Shown: positions 18,738 through 27,531, counted from the stretch's first letter. The stretch: 64,000 bases of DNA from Nitrospirillum iridis (GCF_014205765.1 NZ_JACIIZ010000004.1:310001-374000); one strand, 5' to 3'. Notes: a model not told the origin generated them from the sequence alone. Numbers and translations are program-made.

Positions 18738-20051
18738 TCAGCCCGCCCGGGCGGGAGCCAGGGTGAAGACGGTGCGGCCGTCCACCAGGGTGCGCAGCAC
18801 CCGGCCTTGCACGGGGTGTTTGTCGAAGCAGCTGTTCTTGGACTTGCTGTGCAGCGCCTCCGCGTCCACCCGCCACGGCCGTTCGGCGTCGAAGATGACC
18901 AGGTCGGCGGCGGCCCCGGTGCGCAGGCGGCCCAGGTTCAGTCCCAGGATGGCGGCGGGCTTGACCGTGACGGTGGCCAAGGCGTCCAGTAGGCTCATAT
19001 GCCCCTTGTGCACCAGGTCCAGGGTCAGGGGCAGCAGGGTTTCCAGCCCCACCGACCCGAAGGCCGCCTGGGCGAAGGGCACGCGCTTGGCGTCCTGGTT
19101 CCAGGGCAGATGGTCGCTGGTGATGCAATCGATGGTGCCGTCGGCCAAGCCCTCGACGATGGCCTGGCGGTCATCCTCGCCGCGCAAGGGCGGCGACAGC
19201 TTGAAGAAGGTGCGATAGTCGCCGACGTCCCGCTCGGTCAAGGTGAAGTATGGCGGGGCGGTGTCGCAGGTGATCTTCAGGCCCCGGCGCTTGGCGGCGC
19301 GGATGACCGCCACGGACTCGGCGGTGGAGATGTCGGCGGCGTGGTAACGGCCCCCCGTCGCCTCCACCAGGCGCAAATCGCGCTCCAGCATGATCACTTC
19401 GGAATGCGCCGGGATGCCGGACAGCCCCAGGCGGGTGGCGATCTCGCCGGAATTCATGGCGCCGCTGCCCGACAGGCGCGGCTCCTCCGGATGCTGCAGG
19501 ATGGGCCGGCCCCAGATGCTGGCGTAGGACAACGCCCGCTGCATCACCAGGGCGTCGGCCACCGCCTTGCCGCCGTCGGTGAAGCCCACGGCGCCAGCCT
19601 CGGCCAGCAAGCCCATCTCGGTCAGTTCCTTGCCGCCCAGGTCGCGGGTGATGCCGGCATAGGCGAAGACTTTGACCAGCCTGACCTCGCGCGCCCGCCG
19701 CGCGATGAACTCCAGCCCCGCCACGTCGTCGATCACCGGATCGGTGTCGGGCAGGCAGGCCAGGGCGGTGACGCCGCCGGCCGCCGCCGCCTGGCTGGCG
19801 GTCTTCAGCGTCTCATTGTCCTCGTGCCCCGGCTCCCCCACCTGGGCGCGCAAATCGACCAGGCCGGGCGCGACGCAGGCGCCATCCGCGTCGATGACCT
19901 CGACACCCTCCGGCACCCCGTCCCGGAACAGGCCGGGGCCGTGGTCGGCGATCTTGCCGCCGTCGATCAACAGGGAGCCGCGCTGGTCGAGACGGCTGTC
20001 CGGGTCCAGCAGGCGGGCGTTCAGGATGGCGGTGCGGGGATGCGGGGGCAT
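18738..20051 (-). CDS. pyrC: Dihydroorotase-like protein, probably inactive (PyrC'/PyrX type)
   Basis: 437-residue amidohydrolase-fold homologue of dihydroorotase. Active enzymes bind Zn through HxH in D-x-H-x-H-x-R-E-P-G; here the aligned segment (66-75) reads DLRAQVGEPG, so both His are replaced (Arg68, Gln70) and the substrate-binding Arg is Gly72. Later family landmarks remain (GGVTALACLPDT, ITSDHLPWN, KPAAILGL). In Pseudomonas and relatives, such pseudo-DHOases serve as scaffolds needed for assembly of active ATCase with PyrB; pairing with pyrB 60 bp upstream fits that. By inference a catalytic dihydroorotase is encoded elsewhere. ATG 20051 is the only good start. Confidence 0.92.
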   Translation of the reverse strand: MPPHPRTAILNARLLDPDSRLDQRGSLLIDGGKIADHGPGLFRDGVPEGVEVIDADGACVAPGLVDLRAQVGEPGHEDNETLKTASQAAAAGGVTALACLPDTDPVIDDVAGLEFIARRAREVRLVKVFAYAGITRDLGGKELTEMGLLAEAGAVGFTDGGKAVADALVMQRALSYASIWGRPILQHPEEPRLSGSGAMNSGEIATRLGLSGIPAHSEVIMLERDLRLVEATGGRYHAADISTAESVAVIRAAKRRGLKITCDTAPPYFTLTERDVGDYRTFFKLSPPLRGEDDRQAIVEGLADGTIDCITSDHLPWNQDAKRVPFAQAAFGSVGLETLLPLTLDLVHKGHMSLLDALATVTVKPAAILGLNLGRLRTGAAADLVIFDAERPWRVDAEALHSKSKNSCFDKHPVQGRVLRTLVDGRTVFTLAPARAG

Positions 20052-20111
20052 GGGCGGCGGGTCCGGGAAGGCGGGAGACGGGGGTGGGGCGGGCGACGCT
20101 GGGGCCGGGCG

Positions 20112-21050
20112 TCAGGCCGGGTCGTTGCGGCCGTGCTGGGTCAGCAGATCCAGGCAGGCCATGCGCACGGCCACGCCGAATTCCACCTGCTGCAGGATGA
20201 CGCTGCGGTTGATGTCGTCGGCCACCAGGCTGTCGATCTCCACCCCGCGGTTCATCGGGCCGGGATGCATGATCAGCGCGTCGGGCTTGGCCGCCGCCAG
20301 CTTCTCATAATCCAGACCGAAGAAGTGATAGTACTCCCGCACCGATGGCACGAACTGGCCCTGCATGCGTTCCATCTGCAGGCGCAGCATCATGACGATG
20401 TCGGCGTCCTTCAGGCCGGTGGCCATGTCGTGATGCACCTCCACGCTCAGCTCGCCGATGGCGCGGGGCAGCAGGGTGGGCGGGGCCACCACGCGCACGC
20501 GGGCCCCCATGATGTTCAGCAGCTGGATGTTGGAGCGGGCGACGCGGCTGTGCAGGATGTCACCGCAGATGGTGACGGTCAGGCCGTCCAGCCGCCCCTT
20601 GTTGCGGCGGATGGTCAGGGCGTCCAGCAGGGCCTGGGTCGGGTGCTCATGCGCGCCGTCACCGCCGGAGATGACGGCGCAGTTGACCTTGTCGGCCAGC
20701 AGCTTCACCGCGCCCGACTCCGGATGGCGCACCACCAGCACGTCCAGGTGCATGGCGTTCAGCGTGGTGGCGGTGTCCAGCAGGGTCTCGCCCTTCTTCA
20801 CGCTGGACCCGTCGACCGACATGTTGATGGCGTCGCCGCCCAGCCGCTTGGCCGCCAGTTCGAAGCTTGTGCGGGTGCGGGTGGAGTTCTCGAAGAACAG
20901 GTTCACCACCGTCTTGCCGCGCAGCACGTCCGACTTCTTGTTGGGGCTGCGGTTCTGATCGACGTAGGTGTCGGCCAGATCCAGGATGGTGTTGATCTGG
21001 GCCGGGCTCAGGCCTTCGATGCCAAGCAGGTGCCGGTGCGGAAAGCGCAT
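20112..21050 (-). CDS. pyrB: Aspartate carbamoyltransferase catalytic subunit
   Basis: 312-residue enzyme joining carbamoyl phosphate and aspartate to N-carbamoylaspartate, the committed step of pyrimidine synthesis. Conserved sites are visible: [13 protein letters not shown] (carbamoyl-phosphate loop), [14 protein letters not shown], the hinge region with LLNIMGARV, and [11 protein letters not shown] near the C terminus. ATG 21050 gives the usual [15 protein letters not shown] and is preceded by AAGGGATCCC; the frame is open for nearly 100 more codons upstream, but that part is Arg/Gly-rich and not family sequence. First gene of a presumed pyrB-pyrC'-plsY operon; a promoter is proposed at 21268-21297. 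Confidence 0.97.
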   Translation of the reverse strand: MRFPHRHLLGIEGLSPAQINTILDLADTYVDQNRSPNKKSDVLRGKTVVNLFFENSTRTRTSFELAAKRLGGDAINMSVDGSSVKKGETLLDTATTLNAMHLDVLVVRHPESGAVKLLADKVNCAVISGGDGAHEHPTQALLDALTIRRNKGRLDGLTVTICGDILHSRVARSNIQLLNIMGARVRVVAPPTLLPRAIGELSVEVHHDMATGLKDADIVMMLRLQMERMQGQFVPSVREYYHFFGLDYEKLAAAKPDALIMHPGPMNRGVEIDSLVADDINRSVILQQVEFGVAVRMACLDLLTQHGRNDPA

Positions 21051-21267
21051 GGGATCCCTTGGGGGGTCAGAGGGGACGGCTTCGCCCCCGGCCACGGGGA
21101 CGCCACCGCATCGGGGCCGGACTATGGCCCCGCCGCCGCGCGCAGGCAAGAACGGGATGGCTGCCCGGCGGGTGGCGCAGGCCCGCGCCCGTTTGCGCCC
21201 ACCTTTCGCGCCGCCTGGCGTCCAGGCCGGCCGGAGCCCCATGAAACGCGATGATTTGTGACAAATA

Positions 21268-21297
21268 GTTATATTGGATTTGATGCAATTATTACAA
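21268..21297 (-). promoter_or_regulatory. Candidate sigma70 promoter for pyrB
   Basis: On the minus strand TTGTAA (21297-21292), an 18-nt spacer and TATAAC (21273-21268). It lies in the AT-rich island about 220 bp upstream of pyrB, implying a GC-rich leader of roughly 210 nt that could carry pyrimidine-responsive control; no leader peptide or attenuator could be proven by eye. Confidence 0.5.
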
Positions 21298-21355
21298 TCA
21301 CCATTGAAAATGGAGACCATACCTGGGTAGCTCGCCTCCGCCACCGAGTTAGTAC

Positions 21356-21383
21356 TTTACTAGTATTCGATAAGAACTATGCT
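21356..21383 (+). promoter_or_regulatory. Candidate promoter for the 390-residue gene
   Basis: TTTACT (21356-21361), 16-nt spacer, TATGCT (21378-21383), about 100 bp ahead of the ATG at 21482. Four of six matches in each box; weak on its own, helped by the AT-rich setting. Confidence 0.35.
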
Positions 21384-21481
21384 GTCAGACGGTTACAGGG
21401 ATGGCAGTCCCTGCCCCGCATCGATGGGACGGCCGTCGCGCTTGCAGGACGGACCGCATTACGGCTTTCAGGAACGACGAC

Positions 21482-22654
21482 ATGCCGCTTGCAGTCCACG
21501 GTGCGCCCCTGGGGGCCGACCCCACGGCGCCCCCGCCCGGCCCCCTTCCCCGCCCCTTGGCGCCGCATCCCGTGATGTTGGAGCCACCCCGGGCGGATGG
21601 CGTCTCCCGCGTGGCGCGCGATACCGGGGCCTGGTCGGATGAGACGGACGCCCTGCACCTGCTGCCGCTGCATCTGCTGCCCTTGACCGTCAGCGGGTTG
21701 AAACGGGCGCGCCTGGTCAAGACCGCCCGCCTGGAAACCATGGTGGAACTGTTCCGCGACGCCCGCGCCGGCACCGGCCTGATCCAGATCGAGGGACTGG
21801 GGCGGGAGTTCGCGGCCGACCCGACGTTGCTGGAGCGCGACATGGCCTTGCTGCTGAAGCTGGGCACCATCGCTTCCTTCGATGTCTATTCCCTGCGCAT
21901 CGAGTTGCGGGCCCTGGGCATCGCCGTGGATGAACACCAGCATCTGGTGCTGTCGCCAGAGAAGCAGGAGGAACTGACCCAGTACATGCAGGGCTTCACC
22001 CGCCCCCTGCTGCGCCGGGTCTATGGCGAGCAGGCCAGCCAGGTGGACAACATGGGCGACCTGACGGCCCTGCTATCCAACCCGGACCGGGAGGAGACGC
22101 TGGCCAACCTGCGCCATATCGCCGGCCGCCTGGGCCTGAAGCTGAGCGAGATTCCCGAGTTCCTGGCCCAGTATGGCGACATCTTCCTGTCCGTGGCCTA
22201 TTTCCGCAGCTGCCGCGACGGCGCCCACGCCCTGCTGGAAGAGTTCGATCGCTGGCTGGCCGAGTTGAGGCGGGCGCCCCTGGTGCAGGGCGACAGCGCC
22301 ACCCAGCGCCTGATCGCCGCCGTGGATGCCAGCCTGGACACCATCATGACCCAGCTGGAGGGCTGCTTCCGCAGCTTCGACCGCATGACCCGCCAGTTGT
22401 GGGACGATTTGTCGGCCGAGGGCTTCCAGGCCATGCGCCGCGAGATCGAGGCGCACCACACCGGCGTGGGCGCGTTGTGCTGTGGCCTGGCGGTGAAGCT
22501 GGGCGGCTGGAAACGCGCCTTCCCCACGGTGGGGCGCGGCGCCCCCGGTCAGAAGCTGGACTGGATACGGCAGGAGATGGTGCCGGGCCTGGCCGACCTG
22601 GTGGAGACCGGCCTTGCCGCCAACCGACGCCAGCCGTCGAGCCCGCTGGCCTGA
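21482..22654 (+). CDS. Conserved-looking hypothetical protein, helical
   Basis: 390-residue soluble protein. The first ~45 residues are Pro/Ala-rich and probably disordered; the rest is alpha-helical with segments such as GLIQIEGLGREFAADPTLL, IASFDVYSLRIELRALGI and YMQGFTRPLLRRVYGE, a pattern of a structured, conserved family rather than a chance frame. No signal peptide, membrane helix or catalytic motif is seen. ATG 21482 is preceded by AGGAA at 8 nt; a start 27 codons upstream lacks a site. Divergent from pyrB and convergent with gor, so probably monocistronic. I do not recognise a named family. Confidence 0.8.
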   Translation: MPLAVHGAPLGADPTAPPPGPLPRPLAPHPVMLEPPRADGVSRVARDTGAWSDETDALHLLPLHLLPLTVSGLKRARLVKTARLETMVELFRDARAGTGLIQIEGLGREFAADPTLLERDMALLLKLGTIASFDVYSLRIELRALGIAVDEHQHLVLSPEKQEELTQYMQGFTRPLLRRVYGEQASQVDNMGDLTALLSNPDREETLANLRHIAGRLGLKLSEIPEFLAQYGDIFLSVAYFRSCRDGAHALLEEFDRWLAELRRAPLVQGDSATQRLIAAVDASLDTIMTQLEGCFRSFDRMTRQLWDDLSAEGFQAMRREIEAHHTGVGALCCGLAVKLGGWKRAFPTVGRGAPGQKLDWIRQEMVPGLADLVETGLAANRRQPSSPLA

Positions 22655-22700
22655 TCGGCTTGACGATCATCAACGCCGCGACGGCCGGACCATTTCAAGT

Positions 22701-22742
22701 CTATAGCCGGCTGCGTTCACTCAGAACCACAGCCAGCTATAG
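22701..22742. repeat. Palindrome A in the gor/hypothetical convergent gap
   Basis: Inverted repeat CTATAGCCGGCTG / CAGCCAGCTATAG (13-nt arms, one mismatch, 16-nt loop). No T-rich tail on either side. It lies directly next to a second, stronger palindrome and may be part of a terminator or a dispersed palindromic element. Confidence 0.6.
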
Positions 22743-22756
22743 ATGAGTCTGTCCGC

Positions 22757-22801
22757 GAGCAGCTTCACGTCCAAAGGCGACCGCCTTTGGACGATCTGCT
22801 C
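22757..22801. terminator. Palindrome B, convergent terminator candidate
   Basis: Very stable inverted repeat: outer arms GAGCAG/CTGCTC and an inner perfect 12-bp stem CGTCCAAAGGCG/CGCCTTTGGACG (22768-22779 and 22782-22793) separated by only 2 nt. It ends at the gor stop codon, between two convergent genes. No U-tract follows, so it may act as a transcript-end or stability structure or be a copy of a repeat family. Confidence 0.55.
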
Positions 22802-24159
22802 TAATCCGGCACCTTCGTCCGCAACGTCACGAATTCCTCCGCCGCCGTCGGGTGCAGGCCGATGGTGCTGTCGAAGACGGCCTTGGTGGCGCCGGCGTTC
22901 ATGGCCACGGCCACGCCCTGGATCATCTCCGGCGTGTCGTCACCCACCAGATGGCAGCCCACCACCCGGTCGCTGGCCCGCTCCACCACCAACTTCATCA
23001 GCATGCGCTGATCGCGGCCGGAGAGGGTGTGCCGCATGGGCTTGAAATTGGTGCGGTAGGTGTCGACCGCCGGATAGATCGCGCGCGCCTGGGCCTCCGT
23101 CATGCCGCAGGTGGCGACCGGCGGGTTGGAGAACACGGCGGTGGGGATGTTGTGATAGTTCACGCCGCGCGGCTTGTTGCCGAACAGCGTGTCGGCCAGC
23201 ACGTGCCCCTCGGCGATGGCCACCGGCGTCAGGTTCACCCGGTCGGTGACGTCGCCCAGGGCGTAGATGTTGGGTACGGTGGTGCGGTACTGCTCGTCCA
23301 CCTTGATGGCGCCGCGGTCGTTCAGTTCCACGCCCACGCGTTCCAGCCCCAGGCCGCGCACGTTGGGCCGGCGGCCGGTCGCATATAGCACGGCGTCCAA
23401 TTCCAATGTCGCGCCATCCGATAGGGTCGCCACCAGGCAGCGCTCCGTCTTGTCCAGCCGCTTGATGGTGGTGTGGGGGCGCAGGTCGACGCCGGTCTTG
23501 GCGATTTCAGCCCCCAGGAAATCCCGCACATCCTCGTCAAAGCCGCGCAGCAGCTTGTCGCCCCGGAAGATCTGGATGGCGTGGGAACCCAGGCCGTTGA
23601 AGATGCCGGCGAATTCCGTGGCGATGTAGCCCCCGCCGACAATCGCGACCCGCTCTGGCCGCTGGTCCAGGTGGAACACCTCGTTGGAGGTGATGGCGTG
23701 GTCGCGCACGCCGGGCTTCTCCGGCAGTTCCGGCCAGCCGCCGGTGGCGATCAGGATGCGCTCCGCCGTCACGCGCTTGCCGCCCACGTCCACCGTATGC
23801 TCATCAACGATGGTGGCGCGCGCCTCAAAGATGGTGGCGCCCGCATTCTCCAGCAGGCGGCGATAGATGCCGTTCAGGCGGGTGATCTCCGCATCCTTGT
23901 GGGCGATCAGGCGTTGCCAGTCATGCGCCTTGGCCGAGACGTCCCAGCCATAGCCGGCGGCGTCCTGGAAACCGGCGGAATACTGGGCGGCATAGACCAG
24001 GAACTTCTTGGGCACGCAGCCGACATTGACGCAGGTGCCACCCAGGTACCGTTCCTCCGCCACCGCCACACGGGCGCCGTGGCCGGCCGCGATTCGGCTG
24101 GCGCGAACCCCGCCGGAACCGGCGCCGATGGTGAAAAGGTCGTAATCATAGGCGGCCAT
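22801..24159 (-). CDS. gor: Glutathione-disulfide reductase
   Basis: 452-residue FAD-dependent disulfide reductase that regenerates glutathione with NADPH. Seen: FAD-binding GAGSGGVRASR near residue 11, redox-active GGTCVNVGCVPKK, the second dinucleotide fold VAIVGGGYIATEFAG, the FAD motif NIYALGDVTDR, and C-terminal catalytic GLHPTAAEE. Residues after the Rossmann Gly motif favour glutathione reductase over lipoamide or mercuric reductases, which I rate as probable rather than certain. ATG 24159 is preceded by AGGGAA; the frame extends 40 codons further upstream without family sequence. Divergent from the LivK-type gene. Confidence 0.93.
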   Translation of the reverse strand: MAAYDYDLFTIGAGSGGVRASRIAAGHGARVAVAEERYLGGTCVNVGCVPKKFLVYAAQYSAGFQDAAGYGWDVSAKAHDWQRLIAHKDAEITRLNGIYRRLLENAGATIFEARATIVDEHTVDVGGKRVTAERILIATGGWPELPEKPGVRDHAITSNEVFHLDQRPERVAIVGGGYIATEFAGIFNGLGSHAIQIFRGDKLLRGFDEDVRDFLGAEIAKTGVDLRPHTTIKRLDKTERCLVATLSDGATLELDAVLYATGRRPNVRGLGLERVGVELNDRGAIKVDEQYRTTVPNIYALGDVTDRVNLTPVAIAEGHVLADTLFGNKPRGVNYHNIPTAVFSNPPVATCGMTEAQARAIYPAVDTYRTNFKPMRHTLSGRDQRMLMKLVVERASDRVVGCHLVGDDTPEMIQGVAVAMNAGATKAVFDSTIGLHPTAAEEFVTLRTKVPD

Positions 24160-24341
24160 GACGGCATTCCCTGTGGTGAGGACGGCGCCCTGCGCCGATC
24201 GGACGTGCCCAGATGTCGTATCTTTTCCCATTCCGCGCAAGGGATGGCGATGCGGGTGGCGGACCCGCGACGGGCCCATGCTACCCTCGGCGGCGCGGGG
24301 CGGTGATCATCGCCCACCAGGGATGGAATGGGGGACTGGGT

Positions 24342-25478
24342 ATGAAGGGCTTGGTTGGAAACACGCGGACGCGGCGCGGGATGGGCCGGGTTGCGGCCGT
24401 CGCGCTCGTGATGGCGGCGGGCATGGGCGCGACTGCCGCCCATGCCGACATCAAGCTGGGCCTGGGCGCCCCCTTGACCGGCCCCAACGCCGTGGTGGGC
24501 GAACAGCTGCGCCGGGGCAGCGAACAGGCCATCAAGGATCTCAACTCCAAAGGCGGCGTGCTGGGGGAGCAGATCGTGCTGATCCAGGCCGACGACGCCA
24601 GCAACCCCAGCCAGGGCGTGGCGGCGGCCAACAAGCTGATCACCCAGGGCGTCGTCGCCGTCATCGGCCACTACAACTCCGCCGTCTCCATCGCCGCCGC
24701 CAAGGTCTATTCCGAGGAAGGCGTGGTGCAGATCTCCCCCGGCTCGACCAATCCCCAGCTGACGGAAATGGGCAGCCACACCACCTTCCGCACCTGCGGG
24801 CGTGACGACCAGCAGGGCGAGGTGGCGGCGGCCTACATCGCCCGGAATTTCCCCAAGGCGCGCATCGGCATCCTGCAGGACCAGACGACCTATGGCCGGG
24901 GCCTGGCCGATGCCACCCGCGCCGCCCTGGCCAAGGCGGGCCTGAAGGAGGTGGTGTATGAGGCGGTGACCGTGGGCGACCGCGACATGTCCTCCGTCAT
25001 CACCCGCATGAAAGATGCCCAGGTCGACTTCGTCTATTTCGGCGGCCTGCATACCGAGGCCGGGCTGCTGGTCCGCCAGATGGCGGAAAAGGGCCTGAAG
25101 GCCCGGTTCATGGCCGGCGACGGCATCGTCTCCAACGAGTTCTGGAACATCACCGGCCCGACCGGCAATGGTGTGCTCAACACCTTCGGCGCCGATTACC
25201 GCCAGCAGCCGGTGGCAGCGGAGGTGGTGAAAAGCTTCCGCGCCCAGAACTATGAGCCCGAGGCCTACACCCTCTATTCCTACGCCGCGGTGCAGGCCTG
25301 GGCCCAGGCGGTGACGGCGGCCAAGAGCACGGATTCGGCCAAGGTGGCGGAGGCATTGCACAAGGGCGGCTTCCAAACCGTGATCGGCCCCCTCTCCTTC
25401 AATGCGAAAGGAGATCGCACCACTGCCGATTACACAGTTTACCAATGGCGCGATGGCACCTATACCGAGGTCAAGTAG
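24342..25478 (+). CDS. LivK/LivJ-type ABC substrate-binding protein, copy 1
   Basis: 378-residue periplasmic binding protein of the branched-chain amino-acid (HAAT) family. Signal peptide about 1-36 (ALVMAAGMGATAAHA then DIKLG). The mature protein begins with the family pattern IKLGLGAPLTGPNAVVGEQLRRGSEQAIKDLN and has VAVIGHYNSAVSIAAAKVYSEEGVVQISPGSTNP and FRTCGRDDQQGEVAA. ATG 24342 has GGGGGA a few nt upstream. A paralogue follows after 39 bp and the pair is probably co-transcribed. No permease or ATPase gene is in the window, so the ligand and membrane partner are unknown. Confidence 0.93.
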   Translation: MKGLVGNTRTRRGMGRVAAVALVMAAGMGATAAHADIKLGLGAPLTGPNAVVGEQLRRGSEQAIKDLNSKGGVLGEQIVLIQADDASNPSQGVAAANKLITQGVVAVIGHYNSAVSIAAAKVYSEEGVVQISPGSTNPQLTEMGSHTTFRTCGRDDQQGEVAAAYIARNFPKARIGILQDQTTYGRGLADATRAALAKAGLKEVVYEAVTVGDRDMSSVITRMKDAQVDFVYFGGLHTEAGLLVRQMAEKGLKARFMAGDGIVSNEFWNITGPTGNGVLNTFGADYRQQPVAAEVVKSFRAQNYEPEAYTLYSYAAVQAWAQAVTAAKSTDSAKVAEALHKGGFQTVIGPLSFNAKGDRTTADYTVYQWRDGTYTEVK

Positions 25479-25517
25479 TGTGAATTAGCCCCCTCCCGGT
25501 TCAGGAATAACAGTTCA

Positions 25518-26633
25518 ATGCGCGTTCCCGCCTTCGCCCGTGTCGCCGTTTTCGCCCTGCCCCTGCTGTCGATCAGCCTGCCCGCCTGCGCGGACATCAA
25601 GATCGGCGTCGGTGTCCCCCTCAGCGGCCGGCTGGCGGCGGTGGGGACCCAGCTGCGGCGCGGCGCCGACCAGGCCGTGGCGGACATCAACGCCAAGGGC
25701 GGCGTCCTGGGGCAGAAGCTGGTGGTGGACGCCGTGGATGATGGGGGGGAGCCGACGCAGTCCGTCGCCGCCGCCAACCGCCTGGTGACCGACCGGGTGG
25801 CCATGGTCATGGGCCACATGACCACCGGCACCACCATGCCGGCGGCCCAGGTCTACGCCGATGAGGGCGTCATCGTCATCACCCCCAGCTCCACCAGTCC
25901 GGAGCTGACGGCCCAGGGCTGGGACACGCTGTTCCGCACCTGCGGCCGCGACGACCAGCAGGGCCAGGTCATCGGCGCCTATCTGGCCGACCATTACAAG
26001 GGCGGCAAGATCGCCGTCGTCGACGACCAGACCACCTACGGCAAGGGCCTGGCCGACGCCGTGCGGGCTACGCTGAAGGCCCGGGGCGTGCCCGTCGCCC
26101 TGAGCGGCACGGTGACCGCCGGCGAGAAGGACTTCAGCAGCATGGTCACCCGCCTGAAGTCGGCGGACGTGGACGCCGTGTTCTACGGCGGCCTGTACCC
26201 GGAGGCGGGATTGCTGGTGCGCCAGTCGCGCACCGCCGGCGTGAAGGCCGCCTTCCTGGCCGGCGACACCCTGGCCAGCGATGAGTTCTGGACCACCGCC
26301 GGCAGCATGGGCGAAGGCGTCATGATGGCCTACAACGCCGACGTCCGGCAGAGCCCGGCCGCCAAGGAGGCGCTGGACAGCTTCCGCAAGAATGGCGGCG
26401 AACCGAACATCTTCTCCCTCTACTCCTACGCCGCCGTCCAGGTCTGGGCCCAGGCGGCGGCCAAGGCCGGCACCGTGGACCCGAAGAAGGTGGCGGCCGT
26501 GCTGCACAGCGGCCAGGAATTCACCACCGCCGTCGGCACCGTCTCCTACGATGCCAAGGGCGACCGCAAGCAGAACGATTACGTCATCTACAGCTGGCAC
26601 AACGGCGCCTACGCCCCGCTGGCCAAGCCGTAA
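25518..26633 (+). CDS. LivK/LivJ-type ABC substrate-binding protein, copy 2
   Basis: 371-residue periplasmic binding protein, clearly paralogous to the preceding gene: DIKIGVGVPLSGRLAAVGTQLRRGADQAVADIN, MVMGHMTTGTTMPAAQVYADEGVIVITPSSTSP and FRTCGRDDQQGQVIG align segment by segment. Signal peptide about 1-25 (ISLPACA then DIK). It differs from copy 1 in the pocket-proximal stretch (MTTGTTMP versus YNSAVSIA), which suggests a different ligand. CAGGA lies about 11 nt before the ATG. Tandem duplication followed by divergence is the simplest origin. Confidence 0.93.
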   Translation: MRVPAFARVAVFALPLLSISLPACADIKIGVGVPLSGRLAAVGTQLRRGADQAVADINAKGGVLGQKLVVDAVDDGGEPTQSVAAANRLVTDRVAMVMGHMTTGTTMPAAQVYADEGVIVITPSSTSPELTAQGWDTLFRTCGRDDQQGQVIGAYLADHYKGGKIAVVDDQTTYGKGLADAVRATLKARGVPVALSGTVTAGEKDFSSMVTRLKSADVDAVFYGGLYPEAGLLVRQSRTAGVKAAFLAGDTLASDEFWTTAGSMGEGVMMAYNADVRQSPAAKEALDSFRKNGGEPNIFSLYSYAAVQVWAQAAAKAGTVDPKKVAAVLHSGQEFTTAVGTVSYDAKGDRKQNDYVIYSWHNGAYAPLAKP

Positions 26634-26656
26634 ACACCGGGAAAGGCAGACCGTTT

Positions 26657-27526
26657 ATGGATTCCGTGGCGCTCATTGATGCGGATGGGGGCGTCACGGT
26701 GAGCGGCGCATCCGATCGGGTGCCCTGGTGGAGCTTCACTAAAACGGTCCTGGCGATCGCCGCGTTGCGTCTTGTCGAGCACGGTCTGCTTTCCTTGGAC
26801 GGGAAAGTCGCCGGAGAGTCCTATACCTTGGCGCACCTCCTCCGCCACCAGGCGGGGCTGCCCGACTACGGCGGCCTGGCGCGATATCATGAGGATGTCG
26901 AGGCGCGGAAATCGCCCTGGCCGGTTGGCCGCCTTCTCCAGGCGCTGGACGTGGCGCGACCTCGCTACGAACCTGGAGCCGGATGGGCCTATTCAAACAT
27001 TGGCTATCTCAAGATACGGGGGCTGATTGAGACCACGACCGGCGGATCCTTGGCGGACGCGCTCGACCGGCTGGTATTCGGGCCCGCGGGATTGACGACG
27101 GCGCGCCTGGCCACCCAACCGGCGGACCTCGCCGACGTCCGAATGGGGCCTGGCGGGGAAGGCTACCACCCCGGATGGGTTTATCATGGCCTGGTGACCG
27201 GGACCGCCGCCGACGCGGCCCGACTGCTCAAGGAACTGATGGTGGGCCCCCTGCTGCGGCCCGTGACGTTCGCGGCGATGCTCGAACGTCACGCCCTGCC
27301 GGAATACCGGAACGGCATCTTCAAGGATCCCGCTTACGGGCTGGGCCTCATGCTGAACGCCGCCTCCCCTCTCGACCACCCCATTGGTCATCGAGGCGCG
27401 GGACCGGGCAGCACCATCGCCGTCTATGCCCAGGGCCAAAGAGCGTGTGCCATCTGGCAGGCATCGGCGCAAGACCCCGACCTGGTGGTGGATAAGGTCT
27501 TCCAGCGACTGGCCCTCGCCGGGTAA
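26657..27526 (+). CDS. Serine hydrolase, beta-lactamase/PBP4* family
   Basis: 289-residue member of the class-C beta-lactamase-like family (PF00144 type), which includes esterases, D-aminopeptidases and carboxypeptidases. Catalytic landmarks: SFTK (Ser nucleophile and Lys) near residue 26, YSN in GWAYSNIGYLK, and HRGAGPGS near the C terminus in place of the KTG box. The SxxK motif comes unusually early and there is no signal peptide, so the protein should be cytosolic and compact, making a true antibiotic-resistance role unlikely. GGGAAAGG precedes the ATG. It follows the binding-protein pair by 23 bp. Confidence 0.85.
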   Translation: MDSVALIDADGGVTVSGASDRVPWWSFTKTVLAIAALRLVEHGLLSLDGKVAGESYTLAHLLRHQAGLPDYGGLARYHEDVEARKSPWPVGRLLQALDVARPRYEPGAGWAYSNIGYLKIRGLIETTTGGSLADALDRLVFGPAGLTTARLATQPADLADVRMGPGGEGYHPGWVYHGLVTGTAADAARLLKELMVGPLLRPVTFAAMLERHALPEYRNGIFKDPAYGLGLMLNAASPLDHPIGHRGAGPGSTIAVYAQGQRACAIWQASAQDPDLVVDKVFQRLALAG

Positions 27527-27531
27527 GGCGG

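Larger units (their letters stand above)
21051..21481. other. Divergent intergenic region upstream of pyrB
   Basis: 431 bp. The pyrB-proximal 200 bp are very GC-rich and would form a long leader if transcription starts at the promoter proposed below. Positions about 21255-21390 are clearly AT-rich compared with the rest of the window and hold two opposing promoter candidates. No convincing gene lies inside. Confidence 0.6.

Noticed and set aside
18999-21254. 751-codon plus-strand frame opposite pyrB and the pyrC-like gene
   Set aside because: His/Gly/Gln-rich translation typical of antisense frames in GC-rich DNA; the minus strand carries clear enzymes.
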